Notes: a model not told the origin generated them from the letters alone. Shown: positions 12,180-24,027, counted from the first letter of the stretch. The stretch is DNA of 64,000 nt from Sesamum alatum (GCA_034509735.1 JACGWO010000004.1:24657395-24721394); one strand, 5' to 3'. Numbers and translations are program-made.

Positions 12180-12960
12180 CGTTAATTAATTATCATTGCA
12201 CATAAATGATGGTTAAAAGTTTAATTGTTAAAAAGAAGTTTAAAAGTTTAATCGTTAAAAGTTTAATCATCCAATTTTAGCCTTTGGATTATTATAGTAA
12301 AAGTTTAATCGTTAAAATTTTTAATCCAATTTAAAGTTTTAATCGTTAAAACTTGTATTCATCCAAATATTAAAAGTTTAATAGGTGAAGTTTAATCGTT
12401 AAAGTAAAAGTGCAAAGTTTAATCCAAAAATTAAATTTTAATCCAAAAAGTATTAACAATTAAAATTTAACGATTAAATTTAAGATTAATCATAACTTTA
12501 ATCCAAAATAGTTAAAGTGAAGGTTAAAGTTTAATCCAAGGCTCAACTAAAAGTTTAAAATTTTAAATTAATATTTTAGGATTAAACAAGTAAAATATAA
12601 TCGTTAAGATTTAGTTTGTAACTTTTAATTACTTTACTTAAATTAAATTTTAAGTTAATCTTTGGGATTTTACATTTTAAAGTCAATTAAAGTTTAATCA
12701 TTAAAGTTTAATCTTTAAATTTTAAAGTTTAAAATTCTCCATCGTCCAAACTTTTAAAGTTTAATCCAAGGCTAAAATTTTAATCCAAAAATTTTGTCGA
12801 GTTAAAAGTTTAATATCCAAATGAAGTTTAACCGTTAAAAGTTTAATATCCAAATGAAGTTTAATTGTTAAAAGTTTAATATCAAAATGATGTTTAATCC
12901 TTAAAAGTTTAATATCCAAACATATTAATTCAGTTCGAATAAAAATATATTCCAAACATA
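12180..12960. repeat. Low-complexity AAAGTTTAAT field with a 33-bp tandem repeat
   Basis: About 780 bp consist almost entirely of the words 'aaagtttaat', 'cgttaaa' and 'atccaaa'. At 12801-12921 order is clear: GTTAAAAGTTTAATATCCAA plus 13 further bases repeats 3.6 times with a 33-bp period. An apparent ORF on the minus strand here (DIKLLTIKLHL repeats) is only the repeat translated. Confidence 0.8.
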
Positions 12961-13050
12961 GTGATAATTTAGATGTCCTATTATGTCAAGCATAATAGAT
13001 ATAATATCCTAGTAGTGCATAAGTAAACTAATAATCTTTATACTCCAAAC

Positions 13051-13524
13051 TTAATCTGCGACATCATCACGGGGAGGTCGGATCCGACGTGGCCTGGAAC
13101 GTGCAGAGCTATCGCCCTCGCTAGCGTGTGGGGTGCCATCATGTGGCTCCATGGCAAATCGTCTTATATAGTCTGACCATGATCCCACATCACCGACACC
13201 AGATACTGCATCATAATTGTGTCGAGGGCCAATAGGGGGGCGCATACGGCGAGGCTGTTCACTGTGTTGATGCATCATGCGTAGGTGTGGATTCCAACTC
13301 CTAGTGAATCGGTGTGAATCCCGAACTGATGTGTTTGACTCTAAAATTACAATAGGTGCATCAGGTCCCCCACGGCGTCCTTCTGCAGCCTGGTGTAATT
13401 GTGGTCCGTTACTAGATTCCTCCGGCACAAATTGGTTGTCATGACGGCCACCACCCCAAATCTCTAGCATATTATTATATACTAGCTCAGTATACACAAA
13501 ATATCTCGGGGCCATTGGGAAACG
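13051..13524 (-). CDS. Myb/SANT-like protein, exon 2 (3' exon)
   Basis: This is the 3' exon of the gene whose first exon is at 30733-30395; a 16.5-kb MULE sits in the intron between them. The acceptor is TTGATAG|CG at 13525/13524. The frame fits exon 1 in phase 0 and begins RFPMAPRYFVYTELVYNNML, the block that follows the SANT domain in this family. The rest is a low-complexity tail rich in Arg, Pro and His, ending PPRDDVAD at the stop (13053-13051). No stop or frameshift interrupts it. With exon 1 it gives a 270-residue protein. Expression is unknown; the large insertion may prevent splicing. Confidence 0.6.
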   Translation of the reverse strand, partial: RFPMAPRYFVYTELVYNNMLEIWGGGRHDNQFVPEESSNGPQLHQAAEGRRGGPDAPIVILESNTSVRDSHRFTRSWNPHLRMMHQHSEQPRRMRPPIGPRHNYDAVSGVGDVGSWSDYIRRFAMEPHDGTPHASEGDSSARSRPRRIRPPRDDVAD

Positions 13525-13719
13525 CTATCAAGAGAACATAACCAAATGTGTTAGAAGGACAAAAATAGTATTTTATGATTTTAAAGACATTCTTTCCTAT
13601 CTATTCCACACAAGTAAACTTGTATATACAAAATGAAACATAAATGAATACAACAAAGAAGTATGTACTCATTCATTGATATAACAACAAACTGGTTAAT
13701 TAACATACTAAACAATTAT

Positions 13720-13997
13720 GGGTTAATTGCAAAAATCATCCTGTAATTATAGGCCTTTGGCATTTTGGTTCTTTAAGTTCCTAGGGTAGCAAAATCGTCC
13801 TGTAACTTTTTAATTTTCGCGATTTTAGTCCTCTGGTCGCCGGATTTTTTTAAACCTGCCGGAAAATTTTCACGTGCGAATTTGGGGCTTTTTTCGCTGA
13901 TTGGCTGAAATTTACAACTTGACATCTGAAATGAAATTATAAAAAAAAAAACATTTACGACGTGGCAAAAATGCCACGTCGGTCGCTGACTGGGAAT
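13720..13997 (+). repeat. MULE left terminal inverted repeat
   Basis: It starts GGGTTAATTGCAAAAATCAT and matches the complement of 29935-30219 over its length with scattered mismatches. At 13959-13980 it contains the hairpin GACGTGGCA/TGCCACGTC. The ACGTGGC core is a G-box/ABRE-like word, present on both arms. Confidence 0.92.
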
Positions 13998-14079
13998 TTT
14001 ATTCCCATTCTTTTATAAGAAAGCCCCAAATTGAGCTCATATTATGAACCCTAAAAATGCAGCAACTTCCCCGAGCTCA

Positions 14080-14505
14080 TAGACGAGCAGAATTGAGCAA
14101 TGTCCGCTGTCACTGGGAGCGTTGAGTGTTACTGCTAAGACCGGCCGTTCTCCGCACGTCATGGACTGAGGAAAACCCAGGCCGCCGATTCCATTCTTGT
14201 TGACAATACAAAGGTAATGTCTTTTTTTGTTTTTTTTGGATGAATTTTTTTGAAGAAACCTTCAACTTTGGGCTTGTTGTTTGAAAAAAATGGCAGAGTG
14301 GTGGGTGTAGATGCTTTTCATGGGAGGATCCCCCAATGTGTCGAAGGGCTAAGGCGATTATACCAGGATTACTGAGGAGAATAAATCGGTTGGAAGGAAA
14401 GGTTGAGGAGCTGAGAAGCAAAAACCAAAAGATAAGAAAAAAATTGGTGGTAATGGTGCTGATTTTGGTTGTTTGGTGCTGGTGGAGGTGGCCTTGTTTT
14501 CCCTA
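14080..14505 (+). pseudogene. GRF-type zinc-finger protein gene carried by the MULE, broken
   Basis: Pieces of a GRF zinc-finger protein can be read on the plus strand in changing frames: ENPGRRFHSC near 14170-14200, then CRCFSWEDPPMCRRAKAIIPGLLRRINRLEGKVEELRSKN at about 14308-14430, a coiled-coil tail, and a hydrophobic C-terminus. In the family, ...NPGRRF..C......CxFFxWxD marks the zinc-binding domain. A stop and at least two frame changes break it here. It lies divergently from the left MULE end and converges on MURA. GRF fingers bind nucleic acid in other proteins; the role in a MULE is not known. Confidence 0.55.
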
Positions 14506-14998
14506 ATTGGAGCAAATATGTTGAAATGAATTTTTTGCCTTTTTTTTTTGGCTTTTTTTGGGCTATTTGTACTGGTATTAGATATGTATTTCAATGTTAT
14601 TAACCACTGTATGGAGGATATTTTGCTGAGATTTAATGAGAAATTGTTATGTAATTTGTTGAGGATATGTTGTTAACCACTGCAATTTGACATTGAGCTA
14701 TAAACTGCAATTCCAACAAAACAGTGGACAATTCCAACAAAGTATGAAAAACTACAAATGTTTACAATGCACAAAACCTAAGCTATAAACTGCAATTCGA
14801 ACAAAACATGGACAAAAAGACTGCCATTTAACATTGAGCTATAAACTGCAATTCCAACAAAGTATCAAAACTTGCAAATGTTTACAGTGCATCCATTAGT
14901 GCAAATGCTGAAGGTTTCAAAAGCTTGCACATTAAAAAAGATTGCACCTTCAAAAGCTAACAAAACGTTTCAGTGCCAAAAGTTCCTAACAACCCATC
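14506..14998. other. MULE intergenic region between convergent genes
   Basis: No gene is seen. The phrase 'gagctataaactgcaattc' with 'aacaaa' recurs three times (about 14695, 14780 and 14838), a short degenerate tandem repeat. It forms the shared 3' side of the GRF-finger gene and MURA. Confidence 0.5.
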
Positions 14999-15886
14999 CT
15001 AATTGTCCTTTTGATTAAGCTGACTAAGATCCAAGAATTTTTGCCCTCCATCTCTTATAATTGGGTTCACATTGTTGGTTTGCACCCTTGGTGTGGAAGA
15101 AAACTTTAAAACTTGGTGGCCAAACATTGTGTTAGAATAGGTGAGCATGTAAGCCAATTTTGGCAGGAATATGTAACCTATGTTTAGACAATTTTAGGTG
15201 TTTGATAAAACATTTATGAATAAAGAAGTGAAAGTTCATATGGCAAACACTTTGTTTACGTTCACTTATATCTGCTATTACATATCTGTTCACTACGCAA
15301 GCAAAGCCCACGGACTGAGAATCGATTTCGGGGACTGGGACTACGCTTGGAGGTAGGTCCATGAAATCAGTTTTACCGAATCAGTCCGGAAATCTTCAAG
15401 TCAAGGAATCTCGAAAATGGGTACCGGGATTCCCTTTGAGACTTGCACTAAGCATCTGCTGTCGTATTTCATCGACGGGTGATGAAGGTCGTCTAAGCAG
15501 TGTTAGTGGGTCAGCATGCTAGGAAGCAGCTGACTGAGGTGACTCGCGGGAACCGTCTTACGGAGGACCTTGAGTATGGTCAGCAAGGTATGACGTGCAT
15601 TCCCGATTCCAACGGTACAGGTCAAGTCCTTTGACTTGAGGAACTGCTGAGTTTACCTGTACATCAGGTCTGTATCTTAGATATGGTGAGAGATTTCCAT
15701 AATACTCTTGAGTAGTCATAAGCCATGTCTAGTGCAGCTCGGGTGTACAGAGTGATAGTAGTTTCCAAGAAAGGATCTGTCTCCTGTCAAAAGGCACTGA
15801 CAGTTGAGTCTCATGAATGCTCTGTGTCTTGTCCCTAAAATCTGTGGCCACAGTAACTGAACAGAAGGGAAGGTTTCCCTTGCGGT

Positions 15887-17175
15887 TGATCGGTTGTCGA
15901 AGCCGTCAAATATAATTACTGATTCTAAACTGTAGTAGTCGTGGAATCAGGTCGAATCCCAAGGGAATTATCGATTACTTTCTCGATCTAGATGTAGTAA
16001 CCAAAAAAGGGGGGTATGAATTAAGTACTAATTATAAATGAACTAAATGAACAAAAGCAAGAGTAAAACAACTGAGAAGAGATTATAGATGAAAAAGTCC
16101 AATTCAAGGGGTTCGTCTCACCAATCGTTATGTTTATCATGGATCACTAAGGGTTAATTCCATAACCAAGCATTCAACTCTGGAATTTATTAGGATAGCC
16201 GTAACAAATCCCTGTTTTCCTATCGTAGTGGATTTGACTCAAGCATCTAAATCCAAACTTATTATATCAAGACTGGGCACGATAGCGTTCCATATCTCAT
16301 CAATAATAGCATTTGCATCAATGAAAACAGTTGAATCTAGATCAAATAACCGAGATAGCTGCAATTATCTAACCTAGTTTTCTCGTCCCTACAAATAAAT
16401 CATGCAAAGCACATAATAAATTTGCTCGCTACTCATACCACTAATTCATGACAATTACGGATCACTGAACTCATGGATAGCAATAGAATAATCAATATTG
16501 AATCGAATTGTCAGATCTATCAATAATAATCATTCTGTTAACAGTAAATCAAGACGAGAAATACTTGGCGAAATCAGATAAATTCAAGATCTCAAAACAT
16601 AACAATAGGGTTTAACGTTTCCCTTGAATCGGAATAGAAAACTAGCTACTAAACATGTTCATAGCTAAACAAAATATTCTAGATGAAAGCATAAATTCAG
16701 AGACAGAGAGAGAACACGATGATCAAAAGATGGATTTTCTCTGTGCTCTAGTCTCCTTTTTATAGCTGAGAATCCATTCCCTATGCAGCTTCAGAGTCCT
16801 CTTTTGTGCCAATTTCAGAGTCCTCATTTGTGCCAACTTCGGAGTCCTCGCGCAGATCTGGATGTAGGTTAAGGCGTGATCACGCCTTAGAGGTTGTTCA
16901 AGTCTGCCCATTCAAAAGTCTCCTTATCTTCCCACGCAGACTCGGATGTCGGATAGGGCTTGATCACGCCCTGATGCTTGTTGAAGTCTGCATATTGCTG
17001 TTTTGCACTTTGATCACTTTTCTGTCTTTATTTGGGATTTTTAACTCCTTTTCTTCACAACGGGTGAATCTCGATTATTCATTCAAACCTGCATAACTCG
17101 GCTAAAAATGTAAATGAAACCTTTAAAAACCATACGAGTTAAGCATGCATATGAGAGATGAAATGCACCCTATCA
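15887..17175 (-). repeat. 3' LTR of the Ty3 element
   Basis: It is 1,289 bp, starting TGATCGGTTGTCGAAG and ending GCACCCTATCA on the plus strand, and nearly identical to 24028-25317. It contains two of the GGCGTGATCACGCC-type palindromes (16871-16888 and a mutated one at 16955-16972). Confidence 0.95.
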
Positions 17176-17187
17176 AATTCCCCCACA
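17176..17187 (-). promoter_or_regulatory. Polypurine tract of the Ty3 element
   Basis: On the minus strand TGTGGGGGAATT directly abuts the 3' LTR. This is the plus-strand DNA priming site expected of LTR retrotransposons. Confidence 0.85.
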
Positions 17188-19440
17188 CCAAAACCATGCT
17201 TGTCCTCAAGCATCTCTTGATTCAAAAAGCATGGATTATCCAAGTAACCATACCCAAATTTCCCTTTATGTGAGTTAAGTGTATCCCTTAATCAACATGT
17301 CTTCATAGTTTAAGAAGAAATAGCAATATTGAGAATAAACACTAATGGCATTAATACAACAAGCACGTATCCCAGACTTTATCAAACGTGAACGAATCAA
17401 GTCTCAACACTCCTCACTAGGATGTCTCTCAATTCACTCAAGAAGTGTTTAAGGGATTTTTATCACACTCAAATCAGGACATTAGAGTGCCATTGCCATA
17501 GGCTTGCTTGTGAATCAAATCTCCACCACTGCAAAATGCTTATCCGTGCATAAATCAAAGGGTCTTAACATGGTTGTAATGGGGCTAGGGTCAAGGTGTG
17601 TCAAGAGAGGTCAAATTGTGGCTCATGAATTCAAAAGGATGATGTCAACTTAGTTGCTTGTATTGCTCAGCTCATTGCTTTTTTTTTTTTTCTTCCACAT
17701 CTAAGTGTTTGAAGTATGTACACTTTCGAACATGATTTTTTTTTTTGTTTTCAGTTTCACTTTCCTCTTTGATCCTTTTCCTTGGTTCCTTTCTTTCTTT
17801 CTTTTTTTTTTTTTTTCATTCATCATTCATCAAAGACTCGTTCATTCATCAAAGTCTTTGATTCTCGGTATTTTTTTTTCTTGCTCTCTTTTTTTTTTCG
17901 TTGCATCCTTTTTTATTTTTTTTTTATTTTTTTTTTGGTCTAGCAACATGTCTCCCATATGCCCCCTTGTTCCATTTCTCTAGCTCTTTTTCGCATCGAC
18001 TTACAAGCAACCACATTAACATCATCCCCTTGACAGGGTTCAAAAATCTCTGCAGGCAATAACCAAGAAAGGGATAATCGGCTAAAAATGCGGTTTAACC
18101 AAGAAAATAGAGGCCAAGGCTCAAATGGGTTTTCTAAGGGTGAGTTTCCGGTAGGCTCTTTTCAAGGTTAATGGCTATTCCTAAGTGCCCTTATCATTTT
18201 CATACACCAATATGCAAAAATGTGACCTCGAAATGTATTACACAAGCAAGTTCTAGAATGCACACACTAAGTCCGATGCCCTCAATTGAAAGAAATATAC
18301 GAGCACTATTTGAATGAGAGTGCTTTGGCTCAAAAGCTCACATAAAGGGTTTTAGTGTTGATTCTTGAACGTTGTTCGTCTAATGCAATCAATGGGACAT
18401 CTTTCACACACAATATTTTTTACGCCACTAGAGTTCGTTCCGCCTACTAATCTCAACTTAAACCATAAATTCCTATTGACTTCAGGGACAACACAAAACA
18501 ACATGCAAGGAATTTAGTTCAAGTTACAGGACAACCCACACAATTCGTTTCAAGATCAACTCATTTTAAGCACAAATTATGGTGTTCATGACATATAATC
18601 AGTACCAAAACAACAATTGCACCCAAAAATTTCATCCACAAAAATTAATCTCCAACACAAATAATCAACAATACCAGAAGCACAGAATCACAAGAATTAT
18701 CAGGCTCATAACCACAGTCACCACCATACCAAATGATGCACAAACCTCCCCCACACCAAGTACATACATTGTCCCCAATGTATGCACATAAAACCACATA
18801 TAACAAGGAAATGAAAAGAGAGAGAGAATTAGAGAGCATCCCTGAAATATGTGGTGACGGCAAAGCGGGTTAGGAAGGGGGTGGACCACGAGAGAAGCAG
18901 CAGCGGCCGGCGTCGGCGGCGTGGTCGTGTCAGCGGCGGCGGCAGCGGCGCGGCAGCGACGGTGCGGGCGGCGGCGGCTGCAAGAGGGGTGAGAGATTAG
19001 GGTTTGATAAGAGGAAAGTGAGGTTTTGCCAAACATATAAACATATATGTATATTTTTGTGTTTTTTTATGTTTATTTTTATTATAAAAATAGATAAAAT
19101 AAAGAGAATGCAGATTTTTCCCCTTTTTTAGGCGTTATCACGCCTAAACACCTCCTCAAGTCTGTACGTCAGGTGGAAATCGCCGAATTCGTCGTTTGCT
19201 TCAGACAGAAGAGACAGTGAGATAGGGCGTGATCACGCCTTATCTCGTTGTGAAGTCTGTCGAACCAATGAACACGGTGTTGCTTCTGGTATCAAATGGG
19301 GCGTGACCACGCCTTATACGAAGGTCAAATCTGCGGAGGTGAGAAGGAAAAGATCCTAAACAAAAAGTTCAAAAATAAAGCATATAAAACGCCGGGTTGC
19401 CTCCCGACAAGCACAATTGTTTAACGTCGTCATGCTCGAC
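17188..19440. other. Non-coding region between integrase and 3' LTR of the Ty3 element
   Basis: About 2.25 kb carry no recognisable domain and no credible env-like gene. It holds long T tracts (17680-17940), a GC-rich CGG-type block at 18890-18990 that stands out sharply, and three palindromic modules at 19128-19147, 19221-19244 and 19299-19316. The Ala-rich reading across the GC block is only the repeat translated. Confidence 0.7.
19128..19316. repeat. Three palindromic GGCGTGATCACGCC modules
   Basis: The modules are TTAGGCGTTATCACGCCTAA (19128-19147), GATAGGGCGTGATCACGCCT (in 19221-19244) and GGGGCGTGACCACGCCTT (19299-19316). Each is followed within about 15 bp by a word like AAGTCTG. The same module occurs twice in each LTR. 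Confidence 0.85.
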
Positions 19441-19448
19441 GGAAGAGC

Positions 19449-20084
19449 TCATTGTCCTTGCTGGGACTGCGGGGGTGACGCCAATGCAATATCCACGGGG
19501 TTACCTAAGTCATCACCTCGGAGGAATGGTTTCAGCCGAGAGTTGTAAAGGAGGACCTTCTGACCCACGTGAAAGTGTTTTCGTAGGATTTCAGTATCAC
19601 ACCGTTTACAGAAGTCATAAGCATCTTTGAACAAGGTATTCCAATATAACCCACAATCCAATACTTTCCTAGCCGTGCGTTTAGGACCAAAGTGACCTCC
19701 GCATGCAAAATCATGACAGAAACTTAAGACAGAGTGATGCTCATCATTAGGTACACAACGCCTTATCACTTGATCCGAACAAAAACGCCATAGATAAGGG
19801 TCATCCCATACATAATATTTTGCCTCACTCTTGACTTTATCTATCTGAGCACGACTAAGATCAGGGGGTAATGCTCGAGCGACTAAATAGTTGACAATGA
19901 TAGAGTACCAAGGGAAAATACCTTGCACCTTGAATAAATGCTCGTCAGGAAAAGAGTCGGAGATGGGTAAGTCATCCTCCCTTCTTACCAATCGACTTAG
20001 GTGGTCGGCAACCGAGTTTTCCGAGCCCTTACGGTCTTTTATGGTCACGTCAAATTCTTGAAGCAACAGGATCCAGCGGATCAA
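19449..20084 (-). pseudogene. Ty3 integrase fragment with the catalytic core deleted
   Basis: The first part continues the RNase H/connection region ([20 protein letters not shown] near residues 13-32). Residues ~116-162 hold the HHCC zinc finger ([16 protein letters not shown]...YDFCKRC). Immediately after, at about 19,597, the sequence jumps to [20 protein letters not shown], the C-terminal integrase region. The DDE core (normally ~200 or more residues) is missing, so the element cannot encode integration. The reading frame also differs from that of the RT ORF. Confidence 0.85.
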
Positions 20085-20152
20085 TCGAGGCTTAGATTCC
20101 TTCTTGGATAGTAAGTATTTGAGCGCTGCATGGTCAGAAAAACACCACGATT

Positions 20153-21409
20153 TTAGAAACCAAGTAAATAAGACCGGAATTTATCTAGTGCAAAAACAAT
20201 AGCTAGAAGCTCTTTTTCTGTCGTGGAGTAGTTGCACTGTGCAGCGTCCAAAGTCTTTGAGGCGTAGTAGATCACATGATGCCCTTGTCCAAACCGCTGC
20301 CCTAAAACAGCGCCCACCGCATAATTGCTGGCATCGCACATGACTTCAAATGGTAGGTTCCAATCCGGTGGTTGAATGATGAGAGTGCTTGTTAAAGCTC
20401 TTTTCAACTCGTCAAATGCCTCTTGACAGTCTTGACCAAAGTCGAATTGTGCATCTTTTTGCAGTAGCCGAGACAGAGGTCGGGTGATCTTTGCAAAGTC
20501 TTTTATGAATCTTCGATAGAAACCTACATGTCCAAGAAACGAACGAACTTCCCTAACACACGTAGGGTAAGGTAAGTTCACAATCAAATCAATTTTCGCT
20601 TTATCTACCTCAATGCCTCTTGCAGATATCACATGCCCTAGAACAATGCCTTGGTCTACCATAAAGTGACACTTTTCAAAATTAAGAACCAAGTTAGTTT
20701 CTATGCACCCTCGAAGGACCTTTGCAAGGTGACCCAAACATTCATCAAATGAACCACCATACACAGTAAAATCATCCATGAATACTTCAATGCATTTCTC
20801 AATGTATTCCGAAAAGATACTCATCATACACCTTTGGAACGTACCTGGGGCATTGCACAACCCGAAAGGCATTCGTCTAAATGCGAAGGTACCGAAGGGA
20901 CATGTAAATGTTGTCTTTTCTTGATCCTCTTGAGCTATGGCAATTTGATAATATCCTGAAAACCCATCAAGAAAACAAAAGTAAAATTTTCCCGCAAGCC
21001 GTTCTAACATTTGGTCCATGAAGGGTAGCGGGAAGTGATCCTTGCGTGTTGCTAGATTTAGCCTCCTAAAGTCTATACACATACGCCAACCATTTTGCAC
21101 TCTCATCGGCACCAACTCGTCATTTTGATTTTTTACCACCGTCATACCTGTTTTCTTTGGCACCACGTGCACCGGGCTCACCCAAGCACTATCAGAGATA
21201 GGAAAAATTATACCTGCATCCAAAAGCTTTAGGATTTCTTTCATTACCACTTCTTTTAGTGTTGGATTGAGTCTCCTCTGTGGCTGCCGTGATGGTTTAG
21301 TATCGTCTTCCAAGTGGATTCGGTGCATGCACATTACCGGGCTTATACCCCTAATGTCGGCTAACGTCCATCCTATCGCGGTTCGATGTTCTCGGAGAAG
21401 CGTCACCAA
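20153..21409 (-). pseudogene. Ty3 reverse transcriptase-RNase H
   Basis: About 418 residues are open. RT motifs in order: DAGIIFPISDSAWVSPVHVVPKK, GWRMCIDFRRLN, FCFLDGFSGYYQIAI, CPFGTFAFRRMPFGLCNAP, and the catalytic F-M-D-D at 20782-20771, then LGHVIS and FLGHVGFYRRFI. RNase H starts at MCDASNYAVGAVLG with YASKTLDAAQ.NYSTTEKELLAIV. The frame breaks at ~20,155 before the rest of RNase H and at ~21,420 upstream, so the polyprotein is not continuous although this block is intact. Confidence 0.88.
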
Positions 21410-22082
21410 CCTCTCTTCGTGTTCTTCCGGCGATTTGATTGGATATGATGGCAGGCAAGGTTTCTCCGTCTCCCAAGTAGATGTACTTCAAGTGTTTCGG
21501 CAAGGGTTTCAACTCTAGCTTGGGTGCCTGCAAAACAGAAGGAAGTAACTTAGTGTGCGTGGAAGAAATGCTTGATTCATTAGAGGGTGAAGGATTCAAT
21601 ACTTCACTAAGTGACTCAACAAAGTCATCATCATCTTCACCTTCATCCAATTCCATGATTAAGTCAAGTTCAGTACCAACATTCTCTTCATCAAACACAT
21701 CATGTACCACTGAATCGATCATATCAACATGACAGAGCGCATGCAACTCATTGGGGTATTTCATAGCCTCAAAGATATTAAATTTTACAATTTCCCCATC
21801 AAATTCGACAGATAAAGTGCCATCATCTACATCAATCTTGGTTTTTGCAGTTTTCATGAATGGTCGCCCCAACAAGATAGATGCAGAGTTATTAAGCCCC
21901 TCGGCCCCCATTTTCAAGATGTAAAAATCTACCGGAAATAATAAATCATTCACTTTTACTAACACATTCTCAACAATACCAATGGGACGCACATAGGAAC
22001 GATCAGCTAACTGAATTATCACATTCGTTTCTTGCAGAGTGCTCAAGTTTAAAAGCTTGGTAAAGAGAATACGGCATGACAT
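21351..22082 (-). pseudogene. Ty3 aspartic protease region
   Basis: It continues from gag after a frame change near 22,050. The protease signature straddles that break: L-N-L-G-A-S-I-N-V-M-P-Y-S in the gag frame (the usual catalytic D of D-L-G-A-S is replaced by N) and ASILLGRPFMKTAKTKIDV downstream at about 21,890-21,840. An acidic spacer follows (residues ~110-170). A second frame change at ~21,420 separates it from RT. Confidence 0.8.
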
Positions 22083-23964
22083 TAATGGATGCTCCTAAGT
22101 TGAGCATAGCACGCTCAATTTGTCTATTACCAATCGTGCAAGGGAGTGTGAACATACCTGGGTCCTTGCATTTTTTCGGTAACTTACGATTGATAACAGC
22201 TGAGACATTCTTACCGAAAATCACCCTCTCATTGTCTTTCAATTTCCTCTTGTTAGTGCACAGTTCCTTCAAAAATTTGGCATACTTCGGGATCTGTTTG
22301 ATTGCATCCAACAATGGTATGTTGATCTCCACCTTTTTGAAGGTGTCCAAAATCGTCTTCTCATGCTCATCTTCCTTTGACTTGGACGACCTGTAGGGAA
22401 AAGGAAGAGGACAAGGATTAGACGACGAGGGTGTGGTTAAATCAGATTTTACCTGCTGACTTTCGCCTCCGGTGTCTTCAATCGTCTCCTCATCTCTTTT
22501 AGCTTTCTTTGATGTTGGTTCAATTGGTTCAAGCTCTTTACCACTCCGAAGTGTTATCGCACTAACATTCGCCTTTAGATTTGTCTCTGTTTGTGATGGG
22601 AGCTTCCCGGATGCTTGAGCTTCCAACCTACTCACTGAAGTCGCTAACTGTGTGACTTGGTTCCCCAAGTGTTGAAAGCTGGCCTCCGCTTTTTCTTGAA
22701 ACTGCTGAGTAGAAATAGCTAGGGATTTGACGATATCCTCTAAACTCATGCCGGAATTTGATGCTTGAGGTGGGGCTTGTGTAGGTGCCGGCAGAAGTCG
22801 GTTGAAGAATTGTGGTTGTTGCCTTGGTTGCTCCTCATGACTCCTATAGCTGAAGTTTGGATGGTCTTTCCACCCCGGGTTGTAGAAATTGGAGTAAGGA
22901 TCATATTTCCGTTGAGGTTTTTCGGGAAATCCTCCTACGACATTCACTTCTGGCAACACTCCTTGTTGCAACGATGGGCATGCGTCGGTCGGATGCCCAT
23001 GCCCCGAGCATATCCCACAAACCATTGCCTCTTGAACCTTTCCTGCAACCATTTGTTGTACAAGAATAGTTAGTTCAGAGAGTTTCCCCGCTAATTCGTT
23101 GGTGCTTACCTCATTAACCTTGGAGACGCCTCCCCCCGTGTGGTAGCCAAATTGCCTATACATTTCCGCCATGGTAGAGATTAAACGGCGTGCCTCGTCT
23201 GGGGTCTTGTCAACTAGGGCTCCACCGCTTGCAGCATCCATCATCCCTCTATCATTCCCAGAAAGCCCTTCATAAAAGTATTGAATAAGGAGTGGTTCGG
23301 TAATCTGGTGGTTGGGGTAACTCGCGACAAGCTCCTTGAATCTCTCCCAATATTTATACAAGGATTCACCATTCAACTGTCTAATTCCGCAAATTTTCTT
23401 CCGAATATGAGTGGCTTTAGACGCTGGAAAGAATTTCTACAAGAACTGTGATTGCATGTCTGCCCATGTCTGAATGGATGCTGAGGGAAGATAGTACAGC
23501 CAATCTTTAGCCTTGTCCTTCAGCGAGAACGGAAAAGCTCTTAGTCTCACTTGTTCGGCTGTGACTCCGTGGGGTTTCATTCCTGAGCATACCACATGGA
23601 ATTCTTTCAAGTGCTTGTGAGGGTCTTCTCCTGCAAGACCATGAAAAGAAGGAAGCAAGTGGATTAGTCCGGATTTTAACTCAAAATCAGCATCATCATC
23701 ATGAAAAGGAATGCACAAAGGTTGTTGATCAGGATTTGGTGCATCAATCTCCTTTATGGTTCTCCGGTTATTAACCGCCATCTCGATCTCAGTTTCGTCA
23801 AAAGTAGATTCTCCTCCAAGAATTGATTCTGCTTCGAGTCTCGCCCGAGTCCTCTTTTGCCGGGTCTCTTTCCTAAGTCGACGCGCTGTCTTCTCGATTT
23901 CTGGGTTGAACTGTAATTCACCTGTTCGAGAAGAACGCGGCATAAAAAGCAAAGAGATCAACAA
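22003..23964 (-). pseudogene. Ty3 gag with one internal stop
   Basis: One frame runs from 23964 to 22003 and is broken only by a single UAG at 23439-23437 in MQSQFL*KFFPA, where a Gln codon would fit. N-terminal half: basic and acidic leader, then LLPSFHGLAGEDPHKHLKEF and FPFSLKDKAKDWLYYLP, the plant retrotransposon gag domain. C-terminal half: LNGESLYKYWERFKEL...CPNHQI-type block, then one zinc knuckle CGICSGHGHPTDAC at about 23,020, a Pro/Gln-rich stretch, and a Lys-rich region leading to protease. Confidence 0.88.
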
Positions 23965-24004
23965 ATTAGGATGAGCACAAGAAGATCAAGAAAATTAAAA
24001 TAAG

Positions 24005-24022
24005 TCCCCGGAAACGGTGCCA
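24005..24022 (-). promoter_or_regulatory. Primer-binding site of the Ty3 element
   Basis: On the minus strand TGGCACCGTTTCCGGGGA lies 5 bp inside the 5' LTR. It resembles the TGGCGCCGTTGCCGGGGA-type PBS common in plant Athila/Tat elements, with two changes. Confidence 0.8.
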
Positions 24023-24027
24023 AAATT

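Noticed and set aside
12761..12955. Minus-strand ORF with repeated DIKLLTIKLHL units
   Set aside because: It is the 33-bp low-complexity repeat translated, not a repeat protein.
18665..19036. Ala/Arg/Thr-rich minus-strand ORF that could be an env-like gene of the Ty3 element
   Set aside because: It is the GC-rich CGG-type block read through; it has no membrane-protein pattern in the right order and no similarity to known domains.
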